From NCBI GenBank assembly GCA_963663145.1, contig OY760134.1:2418001-2482000 (forward strand): DNA of 64,000 nucleotides, read 5' to 3'. This DNA is from Azotimanducus sp963663145 (GTDB lineage: Bacteria; Pseudomonadota; Gammaproteobacteria; Pseudomonadales; Azotimanducaceae). This document shows, piece by piece, positions 45,720 through 54,376 of this stretch (position 1 is its first letter; every line of letters starts with the position of its first letter). The translations under genes were made by a program, and so were the position numbers. Under the pieces are notes generated by a model. That model ran no database searches. It worked only from the letters and a program-made list of their open reading frames with translations, and was not told the origin of the DNA.

Positions 45720-46538
45720 TTATTCGGGCAGCGGAGGAAGGTACCAATTCCAACGCTCGGCTTGCGCACCTCCATCAGCATTTGGTGCGCTGCGGCCTGC
45801 TGCCCTGTCTGGCTCCCACACCGTTCGGCTATCAATGCTAAAGCGGGTGCGACCCGATTCGTCGCTGACTGATGCGTGCAGATGTGCGGCCGAGAAGGCT
45901 AATAGCTGTCCGGGGTGGATAAGGATCGGAACAGCGCCTTCGAGTTGCTTTTCTTTGGCGGTCGGCAACAAGGGATAGGTACCCGACTTGTCTTCAAGGA
46001 ATCGTTCGAAGCTCCAATCAGCGCTGTCGTTCTCAAGGGCACGCTCGAAGGCGCATGGCCAAACCAACATGGTCTGAGCATCAGACAAGGGATACAGTGG
46101 TAGCCACCAATTAAGCTGCGCCATGATTCCAGATCCCCAAGTGTCTCTGTGCGGAGGGAGCAGGCCTATGCGCCGATGGCCGATGTCTTGCCGAGATGGC
46201 ACGATTCGCAGCCGAATCCGATCACGCCAGGTTTCATTTGGAGCATACCCAACTTGGCGCAGCAGTTCGCACCAGTGTCTTCGCACCATCAGGTCTTCAT
46301 GCACAGCCTTGCGTGCCCGCAAAGCGCAAATACGAAATTCCTCGCCCGAGAGGTGCTGTTCCGCCTCGCGCGGCTCATCCGATTCGTAGGCTTGTTCAAG
46401 CAGTAAGCGAACTCGACTTATCAGCTCCGCTACTCGCGCCAGCCCATCAAACACCACGAGCTTGCCAGCAAAGCACAATCGGCCCAACTCCTCAGGCGGC
46501 GTCCCTCTTTGCCAGCGCTCAAACAGGGCTGCCCCCAT
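45720..46538 (-). CDS. Phytanoyl-CoA dioxygenase-like Fe(II)/2-oxoglutarate oxygenase
   Basis: A 272-residue double-stranded beta-helix protein. The iron triad is visible as His130-x-Asp132 in LPPHRDTWGSG and a late His (219 or 221) in AAHLHASVSDESG, with Arg230/232 as the 2-oxoglutarate binder. These enzymes hydroxylate C-H bonds next to a methyl or amine and can trigger loss of a methyl group. Position between fhs and the demethylase suggests it hydroxylates the same N- or O-methylated substrate. Substrate unknown; sequence is only distantly PhyH-like. Confidence 0.62.
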   Translation of the reverse strand: MGAALFERWQRGTPPEELGRLCFAGKLVVFDGLARVAELISRVRLLLEQAYESDEPREAEQHLSGEEFRICALRARKAVHEDLMVRRHWCELLRQVGYAPNETWRDRIRLRIVPSRQDIGHRRIGLLPPHRDTWGSGIMAQLNWWLPLYPLSDAQTMLVWPCAFERALENDSADWSFERFLEDKSGTYPLLPTAKEKQLEGAVPILIHPGQLLAFSAAHLHASVSDESGRTRFSIDSRTVWEPDRAAGRSAPNADGGAQAERWNWYLPPLPE

Positions 46539-48214
46539 TACAACCCGTATATCCGGCCGTCGGCGTCCACCCCGATCTCAAACGCCGCCGGCTGTCGAGG
46601 GAGACCGGGCATGGTCATGATATCGCCGCACAAGGCCACCACAAACCCAGCCCCAGCGGAAAGCCGAAGACTACGCACCGGAATTACATGACCCTCGGGT
46701 GCGCCCTTCGCGCTCGGATCCGCCGAAAAACTATATTGCGTCTTGGCGATGCACACGGGCAAATGGCCATAGCCCAAAGCCTCAAGCTCCTCCAGTCCCA
46801 CTACAGCTTGGCGCTCAAAACCCACTTCACTTGCGCCGTATATGCGCGTCGCGATCGTGCAAATCTTGTCTTTGAGCGACATTTCATTCGGGTACAAGAG
46901 ATCAATCTCCGCTGGCGAATCTTCGAGGCTGTCCAAGACTGCTTGCGCCAGGGCTTCCGCTCCCGCACCACCCTCCGCCCAGTGTTTGGCCGTCACCACG
47001 CTGAGTCCGTCATTGGAGAACGCACTTTCAACCGCGGCCAGCTCATCTGCGGTGTCCGCAGTGAAATGGTTTATGGCTATGACAGGGGATAATCCGAATT
47101 GTTTCAGATTGTCAACGTGCCGTCGTAAATTGGCGACGCCTCTGTGCACGGCCGACACATCGGGCTCGGCGAGTTCGCTCAAGTCCACGCCGCCGTGCAT
47201 CTTGAGCGCCCTCACCGTAGAGACGATCACCACCGCGTCCGGGCGCAGCCCGGACTGCCGGCACTTGATGTTCAAGAACTTTTCGGCTCCAAGGTCTGCC
47301 CCAAAGCCTGCTTCGGTGACGACGACATCAGAGAGGCCGAGGGCGGTGCGGGTGGCGACCACCGAATTGCAGCCATGTGCGATATTGGCGAAGGGGCCAC
47401 CATGAATGATGGCGGCGTTATGCTCAAGGCTCTGCACGAGGTTGGGTGCCAAGGCGTCAACTAACAAGGCAGTCATCGCTCCGGCGACGCCGAGGTCACC
47501 TGCCCGAACAAGCGAACTATCGCTTCGCCGACCAACCACTATGTTGGCAAGTCGCCGCTCAAGATCCGCGAGGTCGCTGGCGAGGCACAGCACCGCCATC
47601 ACTTCCGAAGCCGCAGTGATATCAAAGGCGCCTTGGCGCTCAACTCCTCGACGAACCCGAAGCGGCACACTTCGCAGCACTCGATCATTGAGGTCTATGG
47701 CCCGGCGCCAAGTGACGCGTTCGGCATCAATGGCTTGCCCGTTCCCCCAATAGAGATGGTTGTCCACCATCGAAGCAAGCATATTGTTGGCCGAGGTCAC
47801 GGCGTGCATGTCGCCATTGAAGTGCAGATTGATGTCCTGCATGGGCACCACTTGCGCACGACCACCGCCGGTGGCACCCCCCTTCATGCCGAAGCAGGGG
47901 CCGAGCGAAGGTTCGCGAAGACATACCGTGGAGCGCACGCCCAAGCGATTGAGTCCGTCGGAGAGTCCAATGCTGGTGGTGGTCTTGCCTTCGCCGGCGG
48001 GCGTTGGTGTGAGCGCCGTGACCAGCACCAGCTTGCCGCTGGGTCTGTTCGCGATGGCATTCACGCAAGCAAGGGAGAGCTTTGCCTTGTGATGTCCGTA
48101 GGGCGTGAGTTCCGCACTTTGCACACCGAGTCGCTCGCGAGCGACTTCCGTAATTGGTCGAAGCGGCACCGCAGCCGCAATTTCATCCCGCACCGGGGGC
48201 ACTCCTCTAGCCAA
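46538..48214 (-). CDS. fhs: Formate-tetrahydrofolate ligase
   Basis: A 558-residue formyltetrahydrofolate synthetase: the P-loop PTPAGEGKTTTSIGL, LREPSLGPCFGMKGGATGGG, the NLHFNGDMHAVTSANN segment and the late PxGFV-like GAGFVVALCGDIMTMPGLP. It interconverts formate + THF + ATP and 10-formyl-THF. In an oxidative demethylation operon it most likely runs towards formate, recovering ATP and free THF. It shares one base with the PhyH-like gene downstream. Confidence 0.92.
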   Translation of the reverse strand: MARGVPPVRDEIAAAVPLRPITEVARERLGVQSAELTPYGHHKAKLSLACVNAIANRPSGKLVLVTALTPTPAGEGKTTTSIGLSDGLNRLGVRSTVCLREPSLGPCFGMKGGATGGGRAQVVPMQDINLHFNGDMHAVTSANNMLASMVDNHLYWGNGQAIDAERVTWRRAIDLNDRVLRSVPLRVRRGVERQGAFDITAASEVMAVLCLASDLADLERRLANIVVGRRSDSSLVRAGDLGVAGAMTALLVDALAPNLVQSLEHNAAIIHGGPFANIAHGCNSVVATRTALGLSDVVVTEAGFGADLGAEKFLNIKCRQSGLRPDAVVIVSTVRALKMHGGVDLSELAEPDVSAVHRGVANLRRHVDNLKQFGLSPVIAINHFTADTADELAAVESAFSNDGLSVVTAKHWAEGGAGAEALAQAVLDSLEDSPAEIDLLYPNEMSLKDKICTIATRIYGASEVGFERQAVVGLEELEALGYGHLPVCIAKTQYSFSADPSAKGAPEGHVIPVRSLRLSAGAGFVVALCGDIMTMPGLPRQPAAFEIGVDADGRIYGL

Positions 48215-48244
48215 AAGGTTGCGTATTCTAAAGGCGGTGTCTTG

Positions 48245-49612
48245 CTAGTCGGCGGCGTCTCTACCTTGACGCTTCACGACTTCTCTCACATTCGGATTCA
48301 CCGACGGCCTGAAGGGCACTTCAACGACCTCGCCAGCCACCATGCTGTCGGGCTCGCCCGTGCCGTAGGGGTCTGGGAGCTGCACCTGCAATCTGGTTCC
48401 GGGCGCACGCATTTCCCAAGGCACATAAGCGAGCGCGATATTGGTTTCCAATTCGGGCGAATACCAAGGTGAAGTCACGTAGCCGACCGGGTCGCCTCCC
48501 TTCTCCTTGGTGATCAGCCAGAAGTCGTTGGCGTAGTCGTTCACCGGATTGCCCTTGAAGGTAATGCCCACCAGAATGTTCTTGAAGGGCGGATTACCCG
48601 CTTCAATGAGCGCGCGGACTTCTTCAAGCCTCTTCTTTCCGACATAGTCGGCCTCTTTGTTGCGCGGCACCTGATAGCCGAGATTGCACTGAAAAGGCAG
48701 GGTTTCCTGGTCCAGGTCCTGACCCCACGAGAGTATGCCTGCGGCGATGCGGCGATGATGCGCAGGGGCGATCACCATGAGATTGTGGGCTCGACCCGCA
48801 GCCAATACGCCGTACCAGAGATCTTCGGCGTAGAGGGTCGCATCTCGCAGATAGATTTCATAGCCTTTTTCGCCGGTGAATCCAGACTGGGAAATGACCA
48901 CGTCACGCCCTCTGATTTTGCCCTCCATGAGCCCGTAATAGGGAATGTCGCGAATTCCCTCACCGAGCAGATCCACCATCAGCGCTTCCGATTTCGGGCC
49001 TTGAATCTGCACGGGGGCCACATCAATCTCGCGTATGGTCACATCAAGGCCAAGCCCAAGGTTCACGCCCCTCAGCCACATTTCTATGTCGCTATCGGCG
49101 AGCGAAAACCAGAATTCGTCTTGCGCGATGCGCAAGAGCACCGGATCGTTGAGCACGCCGCCCTGCTCGTTGCAGAGAATCACGTACTTGGCGTGCATCG
49201 GCTCGATGCGCGTTGCATCGCGTGTGATCACATGGTTCACCAGTCGCTCGGCATCAGGACCCTTGACTTGGATTTGCCGCTCCACCGCCACGTTCCACAT
49301 GGTGACGTGATTGACCAGCGCCTCATATTCAACCATGGCGCCGCCGTCTTCCGGGCGCACGTAGCCGCGCGGATGGTAGACACGATTGTAAATGGTCGCC
49401 CTCCAGCAACCGGCCTCCATTGACAGGTGCCAATAAGGAGACTTGCGCACGCGCGTCGAGATCAACAGGCCAACCGGCGTAGGCCCGGACTGTCGCAAAT
49501 TGATTGGCACATGGCGGTCCGATTGGTCCACGCTCAGGCAATGAGCGAGTTTGGAGTAATCGATGTCTTGGCCTGTAGATGATGCCTGGGGATGACTGCG
49601 CATGGATCTCAA
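48245..49612 (-). CDS. GcvT-family (aminomethyltransferase-like) THF-dependent protein
   Basis: A 455-residue aminomethyltransferase-fold protein. Blocks include CWRATIYNRVYHPRGYVRPEDGG, MVEYEALVNHVTMWNVAVERQ, LVNHVITRDAT, DIDVAPVQIQGPKS, SQSGFTGEKGYEIYL and APAHHRRIAAGILSWGQD, a pattern of non-DmdA, GcvT-related demethylase proteins of marine bacteria. These transfer a one-carbon unit to tetrahydrofolate. It is the first gene of a minus-strand operon with fhs, the PhyH-like oxygenase and the DMGDH-like demethylase. Whether it demethylates an N-, O- or S-methyl substrate cannot be told. Confidence 0.72.
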   Translation of the reverse strand: MRSMRSHPQASSTGQDIDYSKLAHCLSVDQSDRHVPINLRQSGPTPVGLLISTRVRKSPYWHLSMEAGCWRATIYNRVYHPRGYVRPEDGGAMVEYEALVNHVTMWNVAVERQIQVKGPDAERLVNHVITRDATRIEPMHAKYVILCNEQGGVLNDPVLLRIAQDEFWFSLADSDIEMWLRGVNLGLGLDVTIREIDVAPVQIQGPKSEALMVDLLGEGIRDIPYYGLMEGKIRGRDVVISQSGFTGEKGYEIYLRDATLYAEDLWYGVLAAGRAHNLMVIAPAHHRRIAAGILSWGQDLDQETLPFQCNLGYQVPRNKEADYVGKKRLEEVRALIEAGNPPFKNILVGITFKGNPVNDYANDFWLITKEKGGDPVGYVTSPWYSPELETNIALAYVPWEMRAPGTRLQVQLPDPYGTGEPDSMVAGEVVEVPFRPSVNPNVREVVKRQGRDAAD

Positions 49613-49729
49613 ACTCCTCGGGATTCACGATGCGGAAGTCATTTTCTCACGCGACGTTGACTTCTTGAGCACGCAAGCAATTGTCCAAGTTGAAATTTCT
49701 TCGACTGAATCGCAAGAGTATCGGTACAG

Positions 49730-50575
49730 CTAAAACACGCAATAGATCCACAATGCCAGTAGCGGCGCGGTCGATATGAGGGAGTCCAATCGGTCCAAGA
49801 CGCCTCCGTGGCCAGGGAAGAGCGCACCTGAGTCCTTGGCACCCGCCAAGCGTTTGAGCAGACTGGCGAACAGGTCACCCAAGATCGAGAGGAGCGCGAT
49901 CACAAGAGAGGCGAGGAGCCAAAAAGCCACCCCCTGACCCAAGTTGAACAAATCTGGAAGCGAAGTCGCCAAGGCCGTGCCGATAATCACCGAAGCGAAG
50001 ACTCCCGCAGCCGCACCTTCAATGGTCTTACCCGGACTCACCGCAGGTGCGAGTTTGCGCCGACCCCATCGACGTCCACCGAAGTAGGCACCTGAGTCCG
50101 CCATCCACACAACAGCCAACAACCAAACGATCAGCCACTCGCGCCCGTCCTGTTTGAGGTGGATGAGCGCCAGCCAAGTAGAGGCAAGCAGCAGGGCACC
50201 GACGAGGCCGCGTGGCAATGGCGGAAGCAAGTGCGCTGAACTGGGGAATCGCAGCACGAGGAACAACGCAAAGCACCAAAAGACGCATGCGGCGGCAAGG
50301 ATGAACGGCATGAGGATTCTATCGGCCAAGTGCTCGGTCACGAGTACCAACGGCCCCAGCGCAATCATCACGCAGCAGAGGAGTGCCGTCGCGAACGCTG
50401 CGGACGCGGAAAGCCGCGCCCACTCGAATAGCCCAACGGCCAAGAGCAAGAAGACGACCGCGCCAAGCCAAACCCACGGCAGCCAAAAGAGCAAGAACAG
50501 CGTCAAGGGCAAGGCAACCAATGCCGTCAATACGCGCCTGCGAAGGTTTGATGAGGATACTGGAAGGTCACGCAT
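49730..50575 (-). CDS. cdsA: Phosphatidate cytidylyltransferase
   Basis: An integral membrane enzyme of about 281 residues with ~8 hydrophobic helices. The C-terminal CDS signature is present: SLLKRLAGAKDSGALFPGHGGVLDRLDS. It converts phosphatidic acid and CTP to CDP-diacylglycerol, the precursor of all phospholipids. The start at 50575 overlaps the uppS stop by eight bases. The usual next gene, dxr, is not here; the one-carbon operon follows instead. Confidence 0.9.
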   Translation of the reverse strand: MRDLPVSSSNLRRRVLTALVALPLTLFLLFWLPWVWLGAVVFLLLAVGLFEWARLSASAAFATALLCCVMIALGPLVLVTEHLADRILMPFILAAACVFWCFALFLVLRFPSSAHLLPPLPRGLVGALLLASTWLALIHLKQDGREWLIVWLLAVVWMADSGAYFGGRRWGRRKLAPAVSPGKTIEGAAAGVFASVIIGTALATSLPDLFNLGQGVAFWLLASLVIALLSILGDLFASLLKRLAGAKDSGALFPGHGGVLDRLDSLISTAPLLALWIYCVF

Positions 50576-51326
50576 GCTGAGATCTTCGGCCGCCAAATCG
50601 GCGCAGACGCTCTTTGTAGGCGTGAATCGCCTTGTCGAGGTCCTCTTCTGAAAAATCGGGCCAGAGTGTATCGGTGAAATAGAGTTCGGTGTAGCTCAAG
50701 TCCCAAATGCAGAAGTTGCTCAGGCGCTGTTCACGCCCTGTGCGGATCAACAGATCAGGCTGCGGTACGCCGACCTTCTCAAGAGACAGGAAGCGTCCAA
50801 AGGTCTCTTCGTCCATGGCCTCTATGTCCGCTTCGCTGACCCTGCCTTCAAGCACGGCCTTCGCGACCGCACGCATGGCTTGCAGAATGTCCCATCGGCC
50901 GCCATAGCTGAGCGCCACCGTGAGGGTCATGTTGCTGTTTACCGCGCTGATCTCTTCGACTTTCCGTATGCGCGTCAAGAGGTCTTCGGAAAAGCGCATG
51001 CGATCACCGATGACGCGGATTCGCAGGCCAAGTTCGGCGAGTTCCGAAAGCTCGTCGTCCAGAACCCGCCTGACGAGATTCATGAGCACGCGCACTTCGG
51101 ACTTTGGACGCCGCCAGTTTTCCGTGCTGAACGCGAACAGGGTGAGGTATTTGACCCCTCGATCCAAGCAATCCGTCACCCGCGGCCTGACGTTCTCGGC
51201 TCCCGCACGATGACCTGCGCCAACCGGCAACCCCTGCTGACGCGCCCATCGATAATTGCCATCCATAATGATGGCGATGTGCTGTGGAGCAGCCTCGGCA
51301 TCCACTTCAGGCGGCGTTGATGACAC
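50568..51326 (-). CDS. uppS: Undecaprenyl diphosphate synthase
   Basis: A 252-residue cis-prenyltransferase making the C55 lipid carrier for cell-wall synthesis. Catalytic Asp22 lies in MDGNYRWA, followed by GAGHRAGAENV, FAFSTENWRRP and the C-terminal RTGREQRLSNFCIWDLSYTELYF. The loop normally reads MDGN(G/N)RWA; here a Tyr replaces the small residue (position 25), and the GGEQR motif reads GREQR. The Asp and the essential basic residues are intact. It is in the frr-uppS-cdsA order typical of proteobacteria. Confidence 0.92.
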   Translation of the reverse strand: MSSTPPEVDAEAAPQHIAIIMDGNYRWARQQGLPVGAGHRAGAENVRPRVTDCLDRGVKYLTLFAFSTENWRRPKSEVRVLMNLVRRVLDDELSELAELGLRIRVIGDRMRFSEDLLTRIRKVEEISAVNSNMTLTVALSYGGRWDILQAMRAVAKAVLEGRVSEADIEAMDEETFGRFLSLEKVGVPQPDLLIRTGREQRLSNFCIWDLSYTELYFTDTLWPDFSEEDLDKAIHAYKERLRRFGGRRSQHA

Positions 51327-51344
51327 GTTTCACGCTTCGGCGGG

Positions 51345-51506
51345 AAACCCGCATATTGCAACAGTTTCATCGGGCACATGAACGTGCCGAATGAAACCGC
51401 ACGGCAGACGGTGATGCAATCCGCAACTTGGGTTACGGACCGGTTTCTTCATTTTAGTCAACAAGCTGTGTGCGAACTGAAGCGCACTGGTGCAATATGC
51501 GGGTTT
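51345..51506. repeat. 162-bp inverted-repeat-bounded element between frr and uppS
   Basis: AAACCCGCATATTGCA (51345-51360) is exactly reverse-complemented at 51491-51506, and pairing continues with one mismatch for four more bases. Inside, GTTTCATCGGGCAC...GTGCCGAATGAAAC (51364-51397) is a strong hairpin with a 6-nt loop. It resembles a MITE or a folded non-coding RNA; no ORF is present. Confidence 0.7.
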
Positions 51507-51543
51507 GAGATGCAAAGATGCGCAGGATGCCATCCGAGCCGCC

Positions 51544-52113
51544 CTATATCTCCGCGAGTTCTTGCTCCTTTTCGCGCAAGATCTCATCGACCCGTCCGGT
51601 TGACTCATCCGTGAGCTGCTGCATGAGTGTTTCACCACGCCGCTCATCATCCTCGCTGATGAGCTTCTCTTTGGCGAGCTCGCGCAGATCCGAGTTGGCG
51701 TCGCGACGCACGTTGCGGATGGACACGCGCGCCTGCTCGGCCTCCGAGCGCGCTTGACGCATCAAGTCGCAACGACCCTCTTCCGTGAGCGGAGGCAAGG
51801 GCAGGCGAATCAGGTCGGAGGTGGATTGCGGGGTAACGCCAATCTCGCTCTCGATCAGCGCCTTTTCGATTACCTGAATCATGCTTCGCTCCCAAGGCGA
51901 AATCACGAGGGTTCTTCCTTCTTCGACGGTAATGCTGGCCGCCTGTTTCAAGGGCGTGGGCACCCCGTAATATTCAACCTGAATGTGCTCGATCAGAGAC
52001 GGGCTCGCACGCCCGGTGCGCAGCCTTCCAAGCGCTATTCGCAAGGCCTCCAAGGATTTGCCCATCCGCGAAGCGGCATCGTCTTTAATCTCTTCGTAGA
52101 GTTCCTCGGACAT
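51544..52113 (-). CDS. frr: Ribosome recycling factor
   Basis: A 189-residue RRF: two-domain layout with GRLRTGRASPSLIEHIQVEYYGVPTPL, the ITVEEGRTLVISPWE beta domain and the long C-terminal helix bundle (RREANSDLRELAKEK-type). It splits post-termination ribosomes with EF-G. Start 52113 at MSEELYEE. pyrH, normally directly upstream, is absent; a 70-bp gap with a repeat separates it from tsf. Confidence 0.95.
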   Translation of the reverse strand: MSEELYEEIKDDAASRMGKSLEALRIALGRLRTGRASPSLIEHIQVEYYGVPTPLKQAASITVEEGRTLVISPWERSMIQVIEKALIESEIGVTPQSTSDLIRLPLPPLTEEGRCDLMRQARSEAEQARVSIRNVRRDANSDLRELAKEKLISEDDERRGETLMQQLTDESTGRVDEILREKEQELAEI

Positions 52114-52141
52114 CCTGCGCCTCCAATAATGCTTCGCACGA

Positions 52142-52171
52142 TCTAGTGCACTGTCCCGCAAATATACGCGA
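52142..52171 (-). repeat. 30-bp repeat, copy 2 (inverse of 27351-27380)
   Basis: The reverse complement of this segment matches 27351-27380 at 29 of 30 positions. It fills most of the short gap between tsf and frr, exactly where pyrH is usually located. Confidence 0.75.
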
Positions 52172-52183
52172 TTGGGCTAGGAT

Positions 52184-53044
52184 TCACTTCGCCTGACGAG
52201 CCACCTCATCGGCAAAATTCGATTCCTCGCGCTGTACGCCCTCACCAACTTGCAGCCTCGCCATGGAGGTCACTTCGCCAGCGGCCTTGCGCAGCAGATC
52301 GCCCACCTTGAATTGGGAATCCAAGGCATAGACTTGGCTCACCAGGCTCGAACTTGCGAGAAACTTCTTCAGCCGACCTTCAATCATCCGCTCGATGATC
52401 TCCGGCGGCTTGTCCTCATCGGCCGCTTGCGCAACAAGTATGGACCGCTCTTCTTCCACACGCTCCGCCGGCATGTCTTCCGGCCTGATGACCGGCGGCG
52501 CTTCCGCCGTGACATGAATGGCGATGCCTTCGCCAAGTTCCGCGTCACCGCCCTTCAAGGCCACCAGCGCACCTTTCTTGCCGTCGTGATGCAGATAGCC
52601 ATACACCTGTCCAGACTCACCCGCCTCGACCCTTAGCACACGCCGCAGCACGATGTTCTCGCCAAGTTCCTGTACCAGCGCCTGCCTGTCGGATTCGAAT
52701 TCCTCCGTGCTCAGGTCGGCCACGTCTGAGGCCCCGGAGTCAAGAATCTTGCCGGTGAGATCTTCGACGAACGCCTTAAACTTTGGCGTGCGAGCTACGA
52801 AGTCTGTCTCGCTATTGACTTCCACGAGAACGCCCGCACCACCTTCCGCCAAGAGGCCGAGTAGCCCCTCCGCCGCCACCCGCGTGGTCTTTTTGTCGGC
52901 CTTGATGGCGCTGCGCTCGCGCAGCACACGAACGGCTTCGTCAAGATCACCCTCGGTCTCCACCAAGGCACGTTTACAATCCATCATGCCAAGACCGGTG
53001 CGATCACGCAGTTGCTTTACCAAGGTTGCCTTTATTGGGATCAT
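52184..53044 (-). CDS. tsf: Elongation factor Ts
   Basis: A 286-residue EF-Ts, the nucleotide exchange factor for EF-Tu: N-terminal LVKQLRDRTGLGMMDCKRAL, VEVNSETDFVAR, and the YLHHDGKKGALVAL dimerisation segment with the C-terminal LRKAAGEVTSMARLQVGEG. Start 53044 is the conserved one; in-frame residues before it are not family sequence. It follows rpsB by 44 bp. Confidence 0.95.
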   Translation of the reverse strand: MIPIKATLVKQLRDRTGLGMMDCKRALVETEGDLDEAVRVLRERSAIKADKKTTRVAAEGLLGLLAEGGAGVLVEVNSETDFVARTPKFKAFVEDLTGKILDSGASDVADLSTEEFESDRQALVQELGENIVLRRVLRVEAGESGQVYGYLHHDGKKGALVALKGGDAELGEGIAIHVTAEAPPVIRPEDMPAERVEEERSILVAQAADEDKPPEIIERMIEGRLKKFLASSSLVSQVYALDSQFKVGDLLRKAAGEVTSMARLQVGEGVQREESNFADEVARQAK

Positions 53045-53088
53045 CTCTGTCGTTCCGAGAGGTTGGGGGTGAGTAGGTGCTTGAGAAT

Positions 53089-54165
53089 TCAAGCCGCGTT
53101 CGAGGTTTCCGGATGCGAATCAGCCGTCTCGTCGACGCCTGAAGGCTCTGCGCTGGACTCGGCCTTGTCGTCGGCACCAGCTTCGTGATCGGGACTGTCA
53201 TCGCCACCGTCATCAGCGTCGGCATCCGCGCCGTCATCGGTAACACTTGCTTCGGATTCGGGGGTTTTCTCAGAGGCCTCTTCGGGCGCTTCTTCCGGCT
53301 CGCTATCCGCCTCAGGTGCCTCGGAAGCCTCCTCGGAGGCTTGCGCATCGTCGCCCGCTTCGATATCGGATGATTCTTCATCCTCGGATTCCGCTTCCGA
53401 CTCGGCCGCGGCTTCCATCTTGGTTTCGTAAGAGGCAAGCATTTCCTGTTCGGCGGCCGCGATGTCGTCTATGGACTCACCCGCCGCCAAACGGCCTTCC
53501 AATATCGCATCGGCCATGGCTGCCACGTAGATGCGCACCGCACGGATGGCATCGTCGTTGCCGGGAATCACATGGGTGACCCCTTCGGGGTCGCTGTTCG
53601 TGTCCACCACGCCAATGACGGGAATACCCACCTTGTTGGCCTCGCGCACAGCGATTCGCTCGTGAGAGACATCCACCACGAAGAGCGCATCGGGCAATCC
53701 GTTCATGTTTCTGATGCCGCCCACACTGCGCGCGAGCTTGGCAATGGTGCGGTCGAGCTGCAGAGCCTCCCGCTTTGGGAGCTTCGAAAAGGCGCCTCGA
53801 TCACGGTCCGACTCCAATTGCAGCAATCGATTCACCGACTGACGCACCGTGCGATAGTTGGTCAGCATACCGCCGAGCCAACGCTGATCAACGTAGGGCA
53901 TGCCAACTCGAATCGCCTGTTCACGAATCGACTGCGCGCAGGCGCGCTTGGTGCCGACGAACAGGATTTTCTTCTTGGCGGCGGCGAGACGCCGCGCCTC
54001 GGCGAGCGCTGCTTCGAACGCCGGCATGGTCTCTTCAAGGTTGATGATATGCACCCTGTTTCGGGCGCCGAAGATGTAGCGCGCCATCTTCGGATTCCAA
54101 TAGCGGGTGTGGTGCCCAAAGTGCACCCCCGCCGCAAGCATGTCGCGCATGCTGATTTTTTCCAT
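53089..54165 (-). CDS. rpsB: 30S ribosomal protein S2 with long acidic C-terminal tail
   Basis: The first ~245 residues are standard S2: MLAAGVHFGHHTRYWNPKM, IFGARNRVHIINLEET, QRWLGGMLTNYRTV, GIPVIGVVDTNSDP and VIPGNDDAIRAV. Residues ~250-358 are an unusual tail made almost only of Glu, Asp, Ser, Ala and Pro. S2 is normally about 240 residues in gammaproteobacteria, so the tail is a ~110-residue acidic extension. Start 54165 at MEKISMRDML. It heads the rpsB-tsf operon, divergent from map. Confidence 0.95.
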   Translation of the reverse strand: MEKISMRDMLAAGVHFGHHTRYWNPKMARYIFGARNRVHIINLEETMPAFEAALAEARRLAAAKKKILFVGTKRACAQSIREQAIRVGMPYVDQRWLGGMLTNYRTVRQSVNRLLQLESDRDRGAFSKLPKREALQLDRTIAKLARSVGGIRNMNGLPDALFVVDVSHERIAVREANKVGIPVIGVVDTNSDPEGVTHVIPGNDDAIRAVRIYVAAMADAILEGRLAAGESIDDIAAAEQEMLASYETKMEAAAESEAESEDEESSDIEAGDDAQASEEASEAPEADSEPEEAPEEASEKTPESEASVTDDGADADADDGGDDSPDHEAGADDKAESSAEPSGVDETADSHPETSNAA

Positions 54166-54376
54166 TGCCTGTGCCTCCGGGTTAGATCTGATGCCCGCTT
54201 CGTATCGTGACCTAAGACCGGATGCGGGTATGATTCCCATCCAATCCGCAGCACCCTGCAATACAAATATCGTGCGAGCACGGAATTTTTGCTGCGCACT
54301 CTCGTCAAAGCGGATTACTCCGACGTTGCCGCAGCGAATTGAGCTTTATATCATAGATAGATGATTCAGTGAAAGA

